Positions 33,361 to 40,952 of a stretch of 57,324 bases of DNA are shown one piece after another. The DNA is taken from the NCBI RefSeq assembly GCF_009911645.1, contig NZ_QWKI01000097.1, positions 1 through 57,324 of the forward strand, in the 5' to 3' direction. The translations under genes and the position numbers were made by a program. Position 1 is the first letter of the stretch. Each line of letters starts with the position of its first letter. A model generated the notes under the pieces. That model was given only the letters and a program-made list of their open reading frames with translations. It had not been told where the DNA came from and did not search any database. Source of the DNA: Pseudoflavonifractor sp. 60. GTDB taxonomy: Bacteria; Bacillota; Clostridia; Oscillospirales; Oscillospiraceae.

Positions 33361-33537
33361 GGGGCCGTTTTTCCGAAAAAGAGCACAAGCGGGAACCCCA
33401 CGGGAGCCCACGAAGCGGGTCCCGTGGGGAGAGGAGAAGCAGCGGAATGAGCGAGCTTTCGGGCCTCGCCCGGAAGCGAGGGATATGGAGCTTGCGACGA
33501 CGAAGGAGCCGCTTGTCCCTTTCGGTAAAACGGCCCC
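33361..33537 (+). repeat. structured repeat, copy C, MITE-like with terminal inverted repeats
   Basis: The 295-bp gap between the small HTH gene and the next gene is mostly this element. The ends GGGGCCGTTTTtCCGAAA (from 33361) and TTTCGGtAAAACGGCCCC (to 33537) are inverted repeats. Inside are hairpin CCCCACGGGA/TCCCGTGGGG (33396-33429), a second hairpin CGGGC-ctc-GCCCG near 33469-33481, and GGAGCTTGCGACGACG. It matches copies A and B in layout. No gene within it; the remaining gap (33538-33641) shows no other structure. Confidence 0.7.
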
Positions 33538-33641
33538 TTGATGCTGATATTGTTATTGACTTGATTGTCTGGCATAGGCTGTGCCCATGGAACACCACTC
33601 CTTTCCGCTGGCGGTCCAGTCACTGCATGGTCATGCCCTGC

Positions 33642-34268
33642 TCAGGTGAGTACCTGGCTGGGCGTTTGTATGGTTTCCACTCTCCGGGTGTGGACAGGAT
33701 CGGTCCACATCTCCTGGAAACCCGCCGCGATGGACTCACAGGCTCCAAGCCCGCTGTCCAACGCTTCCTGATTGATTTCGGAGAACTGGTCTGCCAAGTC
33801 AATGATATAGTTCTCCAGCCCGATAATAATATTTTCTTTCCTGCCCTCACTCAGTTCCGGCATATCTACTCCGTTTTGGGCGGCGGATACCGCATCATCA
33901 AAGAGGGCGCCATAGTGTTCTTCCCGCACCACTGGATCATCGTCCTCTTCGAAGGGGTCAGGCCAAAACGCCGCAAGACCGCAGATAAAATCCCGCAGGG
34001 CAGGGAGTTGTTCACCGCTGCCATGAGCGGCGAGACAGGCCCCATGTCCGATGAGTCCGTGCAGACAAAGCCGGATCTCCTTGAACCGCGCGTGATAGAA
34101 CTCATCTGAAAAGTTCCAGCCCTTGAGTTTTTTCGGAGGGATATTTCCGGCAATACAGGCCAGCGCGGGACAGGACTGGAGTTTTCTTGAGAGCGGCGAT
34201 CCGGGGTTTCGCATGTGCCCCATGATAAAATGCCGCACACGGGGCTTTCCAGGCTCGATCAGTAACAA
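33642..34268 (-). CDS. unknown helical accessory protein (paralogue family 1), tail frameshifted
   Basis: TTG start at 34268 after AGGAAGAGG; a GTG at 34286 overlapping the previous stop is possible. Related along its length to the 40391-40948 protein and to the first half of the 38216-39394 protein (shared FDDAVSAAQNG, PELSEGRKENIIIGLE, and a W-P-D-containing middle). It stops at SQVLT, but one frame over the DNA continues YSPEQGMTMQ and a stop at 33620. The natural tail is therefore lost through a single-base shift about 10 codons from the end. Function unknown. Confidence 0.6.
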   Translation of the reverse strand: MLLIEPGKPRVRHFIMGHMRNPGSPLSRKLQSCPALACIAGNIPPKKLKGWNFSDEFYHARFKEIRLCLHGLIGHGACLAAHGSGEQLPALRDFICGLAAFWPDPFEEDDDPVVREEHYGALFDDAVSAAQNGVDMPELSEGRKENIIIGLENYIIDLADQFSEINQEALDSGLGACESIAAGFQEMWTDPVHTRRVETIQTPSQVLT

Positions 34269-34282
34269 TTTACCTCTTCCTT

Positions 34283-35707
34283 TCACTGCATGGTCATGCC
34301 CTGCTCAGGCGGGGACATGGCCTCATTCCTGTGGACGTACAGTCCGGTGCTGCCGGATGTGTAGATGCTCTCGAACTCGTGGGTCAGGGCGGCGTAGGCG
34401 GTGAAGTCGACGCAGCGGTCGATCACCTTTTTGTCCAGGCCCTTCTCCAACAGTTCTTTCTCTGCCTTCTCCCGGAAGCTGCCGATCTCTACGAACTCAT
34501 AGCTGTCCAGGCGGCCGGCGATCTCCACCGCCTCCTCCAGACTGGCACAGTCCTCCGATTCCATCGCCGCCTGGAGCTGCCGGAGGCCGCATTCGCCGCG
34601 CCCGGCCAGAGCCTCCGCAATGGCGGCTCTGGCTGCGGCAGCATCCTCCGGGGCGGCCTGGCTGGACATCTTCTCCAGCATGGGGACGGCTTTCAGCACA
34701 TCCTGCTGGGCCGGGGCAGTAAGATCACGGACAAATTCCTTGCCGTTGCGCGTCAGATAGCCGGTTTCACTGCCGGTCTCCATGTATCCGGACCTCTCCA
34801 GCAGATCTTCCGCATAGGCGTCCAGATCAATATTGCCGGACCGGATCAGTTCTTCCGACACACCACAGGAGCGGAGGTTGTTTACAGCAAACTCCTTTAT
34901 TCTGCTGCTTGGTATCCACTCATAGCAGTGGAGGTTTTGTGAGATGTCCAGGGCAAATTTCAGAGTACGGCAGTCTTCATACTCCAAAGCGGCGGCAAAC
35001 TTGTCCAGCCAGTGCGCTTTGCCCTGGCCCTGCTCAGCCAGAACATAGCCGAGATTATCCCCATCCCGAACCAGATCGGTAATGCTGGAATACTGCTTCG
35101 TAAGGTCTCCGGCCTCGGGGAGAATGCACCGGGCTTCCAGCAGAGTGCAGTCCTCCAGAGACTTGACCCGCAGCTCGTCCAGTGCCAGCACGACCTCGTC
35201 CGCGTCCTCCACCATTTTGCCGTCATATCCCGGCAGCCGGAGCCACACGCCCTCGGGGACCGCAGGGGAGGCCAGCTTCAGCTTGACGCTCCAATCACTG
35301 TCCTCCGGCAAAAACGCATTTTTTCCGGAGTAAGCTGGTTCTGCTGCCCTTTTCGGATACTCCACATAATAGCCTCCGATGAACAGTCCGGGGTGCTCAT
35401 CCTCAAACTCCTGCCCGATGTGATCAAAATCCACATAGGGCAGGACGTCCTCCGGCAGGCTGGCCGCTCCTTTCTGGCTGTACTTGCCCAAATCCTCATA
35501 GCTCCCAGCCGGATGGAGCGTGCAGTCGGGCAGGCTCAAAATACTGTTGATGGCGTCAGCCGCCTTTTCGGGCGGATACCCCATCGAGACGGCGGCGAGG
35601 GCATAACTCTCCCAGACGCTCAACGTCTCCAGCCGCTCCTTCAGCCACTCCTGTTCCTGGGGCGTACCGGGCAGTTCCAGGAATTCTTTGAAATCATTCA
35701 TCATCAC
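34283..35707 (-). CDS. multi-module ArdA-like antirestriction protein, 474 aa
   Basis: GTG start overlapping the previous stop. It holds repeated ArdA-like units: a helical YALAAVSMGYPPEKAADAIN part, then a PEDVLPYVDFDHIGQEFEDE...GGYYVEYP end (residues 1-120); a middle unit with SGNIDLDAYAEDLLERSGYM near 290; and a last one with VIDRCVDFTAYAALTHEFES and GLYVHRN near 450. ArdA proteins imitate B-form DNA and block type I restriction enzymes. Very acidic, as expected for a mimic. Ends PPEQGMTMQ. The ArdA link is by pattern memory; the multi-unit build is unusual. Confidence 0.6.
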   Translation of the reverse strand: MMMNDFKEFLELPGTPQEQEWLKERLETLSVWESYALAAVSMGYPPEKAADAINSILSLPDCTLHPAGSYEDLGKYSQKGAASLPEDVLPYVDFDHIGQEFEDEHPGLFIGGYYVEYPKRAAEPAYSGKNAFLPEDSDWSVKLKLASPAVPEGVWLRLPGYDGKMVEDADEVVLALDELRVKSLEDCTLLEARCILPEAGDLTKQYSSITDLVRDGDNLGYVLAEQGQGKAHWLDKFAAALEYEDCRTLKFALDISQNLHCYEWIPSSRIKEFAVNNLRSCGVSEELIRSGNIDLDAYAEDLLERSGYMETGSETGYLTRNGKEFVRDLTAPAQQDVLKAVPMLEKMSSQAAPEDAAAARAAIAEALAGRGECGLRQLQAAMESEDCASLEEAVEIAGRLDSYEFVEIGSFREKAEKELLEKGLDKKVIDRCVDFTAYAALTHEFESIYTSGSTGLYVHRNEAMSPPEQGMTMQ

Positions 35708-36924
35708 ATCATCTCCATTCCGCCCTGCTGAGGGCTTTCTTCCATACCCTGGACAGGCTGTCCAGCGTCATCGCAAAGTCCGTTCACCTCCGTTTCCGCC
35801 TGAAGGCGAAAACTCCGTTCACTCCCTTGCTCTTCCGCTCCCCACATGACCCGCTCCGCTGGGCTCATGTGGGGACCCCGTGGCTCAATCAGGCCATAGG
35901 GAGTCAGAACGCCGCCGCACTTTTCGATCAGCGCCTGTCCGTACTGGTATAGATTCAGGTGTGGGGCGAGTGTCGCCGCGTCCGGCTCACAGAGGATAAG
36001 AGAAAGCTCCCCCTTCGCCACTTCGATGGGGGAGCTGTACTGGGGGGAGAAGACATAGTTGTCCAGCGAGTCCATGAGCGCCCCGGCGCTCAGGATGTCC
36101 TTGCAATCTGTGGCTTCCAGCAGGGCCTTGTAAGCGGTCAGGGCCTTCGGCTCCAGACCTGCCAGTCTGCGGGCCAGCAGGTCCACAGTTTCCATTCCAG
36201 CGGTCAGACCGATGAGTGACGGCGCGGTGCAGTCCACACAGCGCACCGGCTCCGTCCCCATGGGAGCGTTGGCCGGGTATGGGAACTCCACCCGGTTTCC
36301 GTCAAATGTCTCAGCCAGGATGGTGTACGCGGGCTTTTTCGGCGTGAGATCCAAGGTTTTGTAAATCTGACGCGGTTCGCTGTGCCGCTCCACATAGCCG
36401 AAGCCGGTAAATGTACTGCCCTCCGCCTCCCGATGATTCTTCCCAATCTGCGCGTAGTCCAGCAGTTCAAGCGCGGCATCCGGAATGGCGTCTGTTTCCG
36501 GGATAAACCCGTTCTCCACAAGGAACCTGCCCAACTCCTCATCGGTCACAGCATCCTCCACCACATGGCAGCAGTCCCCGCTGTGGGCATAGTCGATCAG
36601 GCTGCCAATGGGGATCGTTTCCACGCCTTTCTGAATATCCATGCAGACCAGCCCCTCGAAGACGGCCATACCTCGCGTGTCCAGCTCTGCCAGCCGCTTG
36701 GCCAGGGCATTGAGCGGGAAGATGTCTGTCTCCTGAATGCGCTCGTTCAAGTAGTCGTATTCCTCGACAGCATGGAACTCCAGATATGGGTGCTTTCCGT
36801 CCTCCAGCCGGAGCTGTTCCATCGCGTCGAGAAGTTCGTAATCCGTGGCTGGCAGATCCAGCTCCACTTCCTGATAGGCTCCGTTGGGGCTGCTGAATGT
36901 GCGGATATGGAATACCTTATCCAA
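35704..36924 (-). CDS. ArdA-like antirestriction protein with repeat insert, 406 aa
   Basis: TTG start 7 bases after GGGAGGGATGA, a site that lies inside the previous gene's last codons. Residues 40-165 follow ArdA closely: [80 protein letters not shown] second half (190-345) repeats the layout with [20 protein letters not shown] and YLYQYGQAL. The C-terminus contains repeat copy B (residues ~350-387) and ends QQGGMEMM. Predicted DNA mimic protecting the element from restriction. Confidence 0.65.
   Translation of the reverse strand: MDKVFHIRTFSSPNGAYQEVELDLPATDYELLDAMEQLRLEDGKHPYLEFHAVEEYDYLNERIQETDIFPLNALAKRLAELDTRGMAVFEGLVCMDIQKGVETIPIGSLIDYAHSGDCCHVVEDAVTDEELGRFLVENGFIPETDAIPDAALELLDYAQIGKNHREAEGSTFTGFGYVERHSEPRQIYKTLDLTPKKPAYTILAETFDGNRVEFPYPANAPMGTEPVRCVDCTAPSLIGLTAGMETVDLLARRLAGLEPKALTAYKALLEATDCKDILSAGALMDSLDNYVFSPQYSSPIEVAKGELSLILCEPDAATLAPHLNLYQYGQALIEKCGGVLTPYGLIEPRGPHMSPAERVMWGAEEQGSERSFRLQAETEVNGLCDDAGQPVQGMEESPQQGGMEMM
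35769..35880 (-). repeat. structured repeat, copy B (inside an ArdA-like gene)
   Basis: Minus-strand order: arm CCCCACATGA, loop GCCCAGCGGAGCGGG, arm TCATGTGGGG (35840-35874), then GAAGAGCAAGGGAGTGAACG, hairpin CGCC-ttca-GGCG, and GGACTTTGCGATGACG. It is in frame, coding [19 protein letters not shown]. The arms differ from copy A in sequence but remain fully paired. Confidence 0.8.
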
Positions 36925-38215
36925 GAGTCATCCCTCCCATCGGCGCTCCAGCCTCCATATCAGTGGGGGACTGGAGGGTCTGCTCATAGGTCCTGGGATC
37001 AGCGGCAGGGCAGTCCCAGCCATGCATAGACCCGGCCTCCATTGCCAGCCGCTGGGCGCCGGTGACGCCGAGACGCTGGTTGTTGTAGTCCGCCAGCTCC
37101 CGGTTCTGGGCGGGGACGCCGGTATCCCAGTCCGAGGGGTAATAGCCGCTCTCGCCCCGTTTGATACAGATGAGCGCCCCAGTGCTTGGCAGGACGGAAA
37201 AGCACAGTTCCGGCAGTCCCTCCGCCAACTTCTGTTCAGAAGCCGCTTTTTTCATCAGCGCCTGTTCCTGGATGTGGTGCCTGGGATCAGCAGCGGGGGA
37301 GTCCCAGCCACGCAGGCAGCCTCCCAGCATGGCCTGCTCTTGAGCCTTGCTGATTCCGCGGCATTGATTGCGGTAGTCCGCTATGTGCCGGTTCAGACCG
37401 GGTTTCTCACTGCTGTTCTCCGACACCTGATAGCCGGCGCCTCTGGTAATGCAGATCAGGGAGTCATCCTCCGGCAGGACAGAGAAGCACATATCCGGGA
37501 GCCGCTCAGAGAAGTGGGGATCGAAGCGGTCCTGCTCCGGCATGATGCTCCAGTTCTTGCTCTGCCACAGGTGGACATACAGCTCACAGCCATCTCCGAT
37601 GCCAATATCACGCTGCTCAAAGCCCTCGCCCCAGCCATCAGACATCTGCCCGCTCAGATAATCAGTCAAAGTGTCCAGTTCCACAGGGGTCAGCGCTTCT
37701 GCTGCCTTGCACTCCACTACCGCCCAGAGCCGGCCTTCCCGTTCCTCTGTAGTGAAGAGAGCAGAGCGGACCTTGCGATCCACGGCATCATCTTTGCCGT
37801 ACCAGTGCATAATGCCGCGCTCCGCTTCTTCCGGCATCCGTTCCCGGATCAGGGCGGCCAGGATGCTGTCCGCGTAGTGGCGAAGATCCCGCCCGTCCAA
37901 AGGAGTACCATCCTCATCCATTCCGCCGTATTCATCGGGTTCAAAGAGTTCCGCGGTCATGGGGGCGTACAGCTTCAGCGTCTGGAGGGGCGGGGGCAGG
38001 ACAGAGAAGCTGTCCGCCCCCAGCACCAGGTTCAGGCTGCGGCCACTGTCCCAGTTCACCAGAAAGTGGCCGGCGTCGTCGATGCCCTTCAGCGTCCCCA
38101 TGCTCCCCGGCTCCACCGGGTGGGGGTCGTCTTTCATCTCGCGGAGCTTGATCCGGCTGCCCACTGGAAACTGTTCCCGCAGAAAATCCAGCCATTCTTT
38201 TGGTATCCGGTCCAT
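36917..38215 (-). CDS. DUF4314-domain protein with duplicated module, 432 aa
   Basis: ATG after GGAGGGAATGTAA (the previous gene's tail). Residues 1-95 are a DUF4314-like domain ([41 protein letters not shown]). The middle (100-225) is unfamiliar. Two ~78-residue units follow: [20 protein letters not shown] with [10 protein letters not shown], and [20 protein letters not shown] with [10 protein letters not shown]. It ends APMGGMTLG, whose DNA supplies the next gene's ribosome site and TTG. Role unknown. Confidence 0.65.
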   Translation of the reverse strand: MDRIPKEWLDFLREQFPVGSRIKLREMKDDPHPVEPGSMGTLKGIDDAGHFLVNWDSGRSLNLVLGADSFSVLPPPLQTLKLYAPMTAELFEPDEYGGMDEDGTPLDGRDLRHYADSILAALIRERMPEEAERGIMHWYGKDDAVDRKVRSALFTTEEREGRLWAVVECKAAEALTPVELDTLTDYLSGQMSDGWGEGFEQRDIGIGDGCELYVHLWQSKNWSIMPEQDRFDPHFSERLPDMCFSVLPEDDSLICITRGAGYQVSENSSEKPGLNRHIADYRNQCRGISKAQEQAMLGGCLRGWDSPAADPRHHIQEQALMKKAASEQKLAEGLPELCFSVLPSTGALICIKRGESGYYPSDWDTGVPAQNRELADYNNQRLGVTGAQRLAMEAGSMHGWDCPAADPRTYEQTLQSPTDMEAGAPMGGMTLG

Positions 38216-39394
38216 TTACATTCCCTCCATTTTTATATCAGTTTGCGGCCCGTTCCTCTGCGGGGGCCCGCCCTCACGCGCCTTTTGAATGTCCGGACAG
38301 TCGGAGAACCAAATTGTGTGATGAGACTTCAGATGGAACTCCACAGCGCCCGGTTCCAGGTATTTTTCGCACAGGCGAGGAAAATACGCCTCGATCTCAT
38401 CCCATTCGTAAGGATAGTTGACACCTTCGCCATAGACGATATCTTTTTTTAACGCGGCTGTCAGTGCTTTGTATGCGTCCGGGTCTGTGTTTTCATAGGC
38501 GTCCTTGCCGGTCAAATGCTTCATCGTTTCGTTTCCAGTGTAGAGTAATTCCTCAAACTGGCAGCCTCCATAGGCTTCCACATCTGCCAGAGAGTCCGGA
38601 TCAGCCAACGCCGCCATGTAGACCTCCTCGCCCTGGGCGATGAGCCATGCCCGGAAGTCGATGAAGCCGTCGTCTGAGCAGCCGTTTTCACACATCAGCG
38701 AGGCGGCGGTCCACAGTCCGTATTGATACGATAGATTCAGGTATCCGTTCAGAATGTCGTGGAAGTCCTGTGTCTGCTGGGGGCCGCGGGCAATGAGCTG
38801 CCCGGCCAGCCACTGGCTGGATGCGTCCATATTCTGACCGCATTCTTTCTTTGCTCCGGCGATCAGCTCCCAGAAATCGGACTTGCTCATTTCCATCCCC
38901 GGCTGCGCCGGATACCACTGTTTCTTCAGGCCTCCCGCAAGGCTGTCGCATTCCGCTGCCCACTGTTCCAGCTCCTCATCGTTGGCCCGCATCTCCTGGG
39001 CGTAGAGTTCCAAGCCGCTGAGGATATTCTGTCTGGTCTGTTCACTCAGCTCAGGCGCGCCGCCGGAGTCTCTGGCGGCGGATACCGCCTGATCGAATGT
39101 ACTGCCGATTTGCTCCACCATCTCCCGGTATCCCTTGGGTGTGTCATCCTCAGCCAATCCCCAGAACTCAGCCATATCTGTGAGCAGTCTGCGGAATGTG
39201 GGCAGCTGTTCTTCCTGACCCTGTGCGGCAAGCCGGGCGGCGTGTTCCGTCAGGCCAGCGATGCACTGGCGCATCGTGTTTTTATATGCCTGATACTGCG
39301 GCTCCATCTGAGCGAGAAGTTCATCGACGGTATAGCCGCGGGTGTTTTCGCCCTGGGCCGGCGATGTCTGTTCTCTGTTATCCAAGCTGCATTC
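38216..39394 (-). CDS. fusion of paralogue-family-1 domain and a DUF4240-like domain, 392 aa
   Basis: TTG start inside the upstream gene's last codons (GGGAGGAATGCAGCTTGGATAA). Residues ~15-165 match the helical proteins at 33642 and 40391 (FDQAVSAARDSGGAPELSEQ). The junction reads YPAQPGMEMSKSDFWELI: a complete recurring tail (QPGMEM) running straight into what looks like a normal start (MSKSDFWELI) of a DUF4240-like domain (FIDFRAWLIAQGEEVYMAAL, DPDSLADVEAYGGCQFEELL). A Pro-rich end closes with IKMEGM. It appears to be two former neighbours joined by loss of a stop codon. Confidence 0.65.
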   Translation of the reverse strand, partial: ECSLDNREQTSPAQGENTRGYTVDELLAQMEPQYQAYKNTMRQCIAGLTEHAARLAAQGQEEQLPTFRRLLTDMAEFWGLAEDDTPKGYREMVEQIGSTFDQAVSAARDSGGAPELSEQTRQNILSGLELYAQEMRANDEELEQWAAECDSLAGGLKKQWYPAQPGMEMSKSDFWELIAGAKKECGQNMDASSQWLAGQLIARGPQQTQDFHDILNGYLNLSYQYGLWTAASLMCENGCSDDGFIDFRAWLIAQGEEVYMAALADPDSLADVEAYGGCQFEELLYTGNETMKHLTGKDAYENTDPDAYKALTAALKKDIVYGEGVNYPYEWDEIEAYFPRLCEKYLEPGAVEFHLKSHHTIWFSDCPDIQKAREGGPPQRNGPQTDIKMEGM

Positions 39395-40391
39395 CTCCCA
39401 TTTCAATACGTTCCGCCATATCCTCAGCCTGGATAGGCGGAGCCTCGTAAAGCGTCTTTTTTCCGTAGGTGATTCGGATGATGTCCTCCGCGCAGTAATC
39501 GGCGCTGCGGCCAAACAGCCGCTCAAACTCACGGCGGTCCTGTGCGGGGATATCATAGGTGCTGTAATAATTCCTATGGCCTGTCAGGGAGTTTGCCGCC
39601 GTCTTGAAAGTCAGTTCCTTGCCATCTTTCTCAACCGTAACGGTCACCGTTTTAGCGCCGCTGGCTTTTAACGCCTCTGTGATGGCTTTCATTCGATGGA
39701 TGGGATTTTCGGTATCCTGCATCAGCGCCTGATATTCCGCTAACAGAGCGTCATCTTTCAGAAATTGCAGGAGAAATTTCTCCTGGTTTATTTTTATATA
39801 TTGCTCCGCCTCTGTCTCAATGAAGCCCTCCGGGTCCTGGAGCCAGGCCATAAAAGCGGCCTCCGGCAGTTCATTCAGAATATAGTCGCTGTGGAACTGC
39901 CCATCTGGCGCCTGGTTGGCAAAAATTTGGCAGATTACCGTTTCTTTGGCGCCGTAGTCCTGATAATACTGAAGATCGCGCTTCGCTTGTCCGCTGGAGA
40001 CTATCTGTGTGGGGAGGTTGCTACGGTCATTCGCGATGATCTCCTCCACGCGCTGATTGATTTTGGCGCATATTTCATCCACCATAGAGGGGATGGCCCT
40101 GGCCGCAAACGGGGCCTGCCCGTCTATAAGAATAGTTGACAGGCCCTTCGTCAGATACAGTGTCTTTTTTCCGATGTCGTGTACACCGCAAAACGTCAGG
40201 CCGTTTTTCCAGGAGATACAGCCATCTGCTTCCACGGCAGTCTGGTACAGATAGTCAACCGGCTTTTTTTCGATTTTGAGGAGCATCGTGACGGCTTTCT
40301 CATCCGTACAGATTGTCAAAGGCGCGTTTCCCCAGTCCAGCCACCGCTGGAAATCATTGCGGGAAACCGTACATTGAACAAGGTCTTTCAT
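39378..40391 (-). CDS. unknown accessory protein, 337 aa
   Basis: ATG overlaps the previous stop (TGATG), with GGAGGGTATG upstream as part of that gene's tail. Alpha/beta soluble protein: a strand-rich first part (NAPLTICTDEKAVTMLLKIE, ISWKNGLTFCGVHDIGKKTL), helical middle with FMAWLQDPEGFIETEAEQYI, and a C-terminal part with TVTVTVEKDGKELTFKTAAN and AEDIIRITYGKKTLYEAPPI. Ends EMGGMQLG. No family recognised; operon position suggests an anti-defence or establishment role. Confidence 0.6.
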   Translation of the reverse strand: MKDLVQCTVSRNDFQRWLDWGNAPLTICTDEKAVTMLLKIEKKPVDYLYQTAVEADGCISWKNGLTFCGVHDIGKKTLYLTKGLSTILIDGQAPFAARAIPSMVDEICAKINQRVEEIIANDRSNLPTQIVSSGQAKRDLQYYQDYGAKETVICQIFANQAPDGQFHSDYILNELPEAAFMAWLQDPEGFIETEAEQYIKINQEKFLLQFLKDDALLAEYQALMQDTENPIHRMKAITEALKASGAKTVTVTVEKDGKELTFKTAANSLTGHRNYYSTYDIPAQDRREFERLFGRSADYCAEDIIRITYGKKTLYEAPPIQAEDMAERIEMGGMQLG

Positions 40392-40948
40392 CAGCTCATA
40401 CCCTCCATTGCCGGCGCTGTCTGCTGGGAGCGATCAGCGTCCATCTGCCACTCTGACCGCAGCTGTCTTTGCAGAGACACACATTCCTCGATCCAGTCAT
40501 CCAGTTCGCCGTCGATTTCCAACTCCTGACGGTGAATTTCCAATGCGATTAAAATATCATTTTTGGCGCTGTCTGGCAGCGCGGGAGCCTGACCGGATCT
40601 CCGCGCGGCTGACACGGCCTGGTCAAATGATTCTCTGTACCGCCGTTCCAGCTGGATGGAGGTTTCTTTATCCGCGTAGGCGCCTCCATCCAAGCCCCAG
40701 AATGGCACCAATTTCAGAATAATCTCCCGCAGTTTTGTGATATCTTCCTCCTGATGGAGCGCCGCCCGCTGTGCGGCGACTGTAGTCAGACCGGCAACAC
40801 ATCTTCGGATGTACTCCTCATACGCCTGATAGGTCGGCTCAATCAGTTTCAGAAACTCATCCAGATTATAAGAAGATTGGGGGGCTCCGCGGCCAAGCCA
40901 TTGTTTCAGCGCAGCTTTGGGGTAAAAAATCCGATCTGATTCACTCAT
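40391..40948 (-). CDS. unknown helical accessory protein (paralogue family 1), 185 aa
   Basis: ATG 4 bp after the preceding stop, with GGGGGT in the preceding tail. All-helical: YNLDEFLKLIEPTYQAYEEY, RCVAGLTTVAAQRAALHQEE, FDQAVSAARRSGQAPALPDS, DDWIEECVSLQRQL. Shares this order with the 33642 gene and the N-terminal half of the 38216 gene. Ends APAMEGMS; GGAGGGTATGAGCTG doubles as ribosome site for the next ATG. Function unknown. Confidence 0.6.
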   Translation of the reverse strand: MSESDRIFYPKAALKQWLGRGAPQSSYNLDEFLKLIEPTYQAYEEYIRRCVAGLTTVAAQRAALHQEEDITKLREIILKLVPFWGLDGGAYADKETSIQLERRYRESFDQAVSAARRSGQAPALPDSAKNDILIALEIHRQELEIDGELDDWIEECVSLQRQLRSEWQMDADRSQQTAPAMEGMS

Positions 40949-40952
40949 CAGC

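Noticed and set aside
33620-33850. A separate small gene ending YSPEQGMTMQ
   Set aside because: It has no start site and its useful part is only the displaced tail of the 33642 gene.
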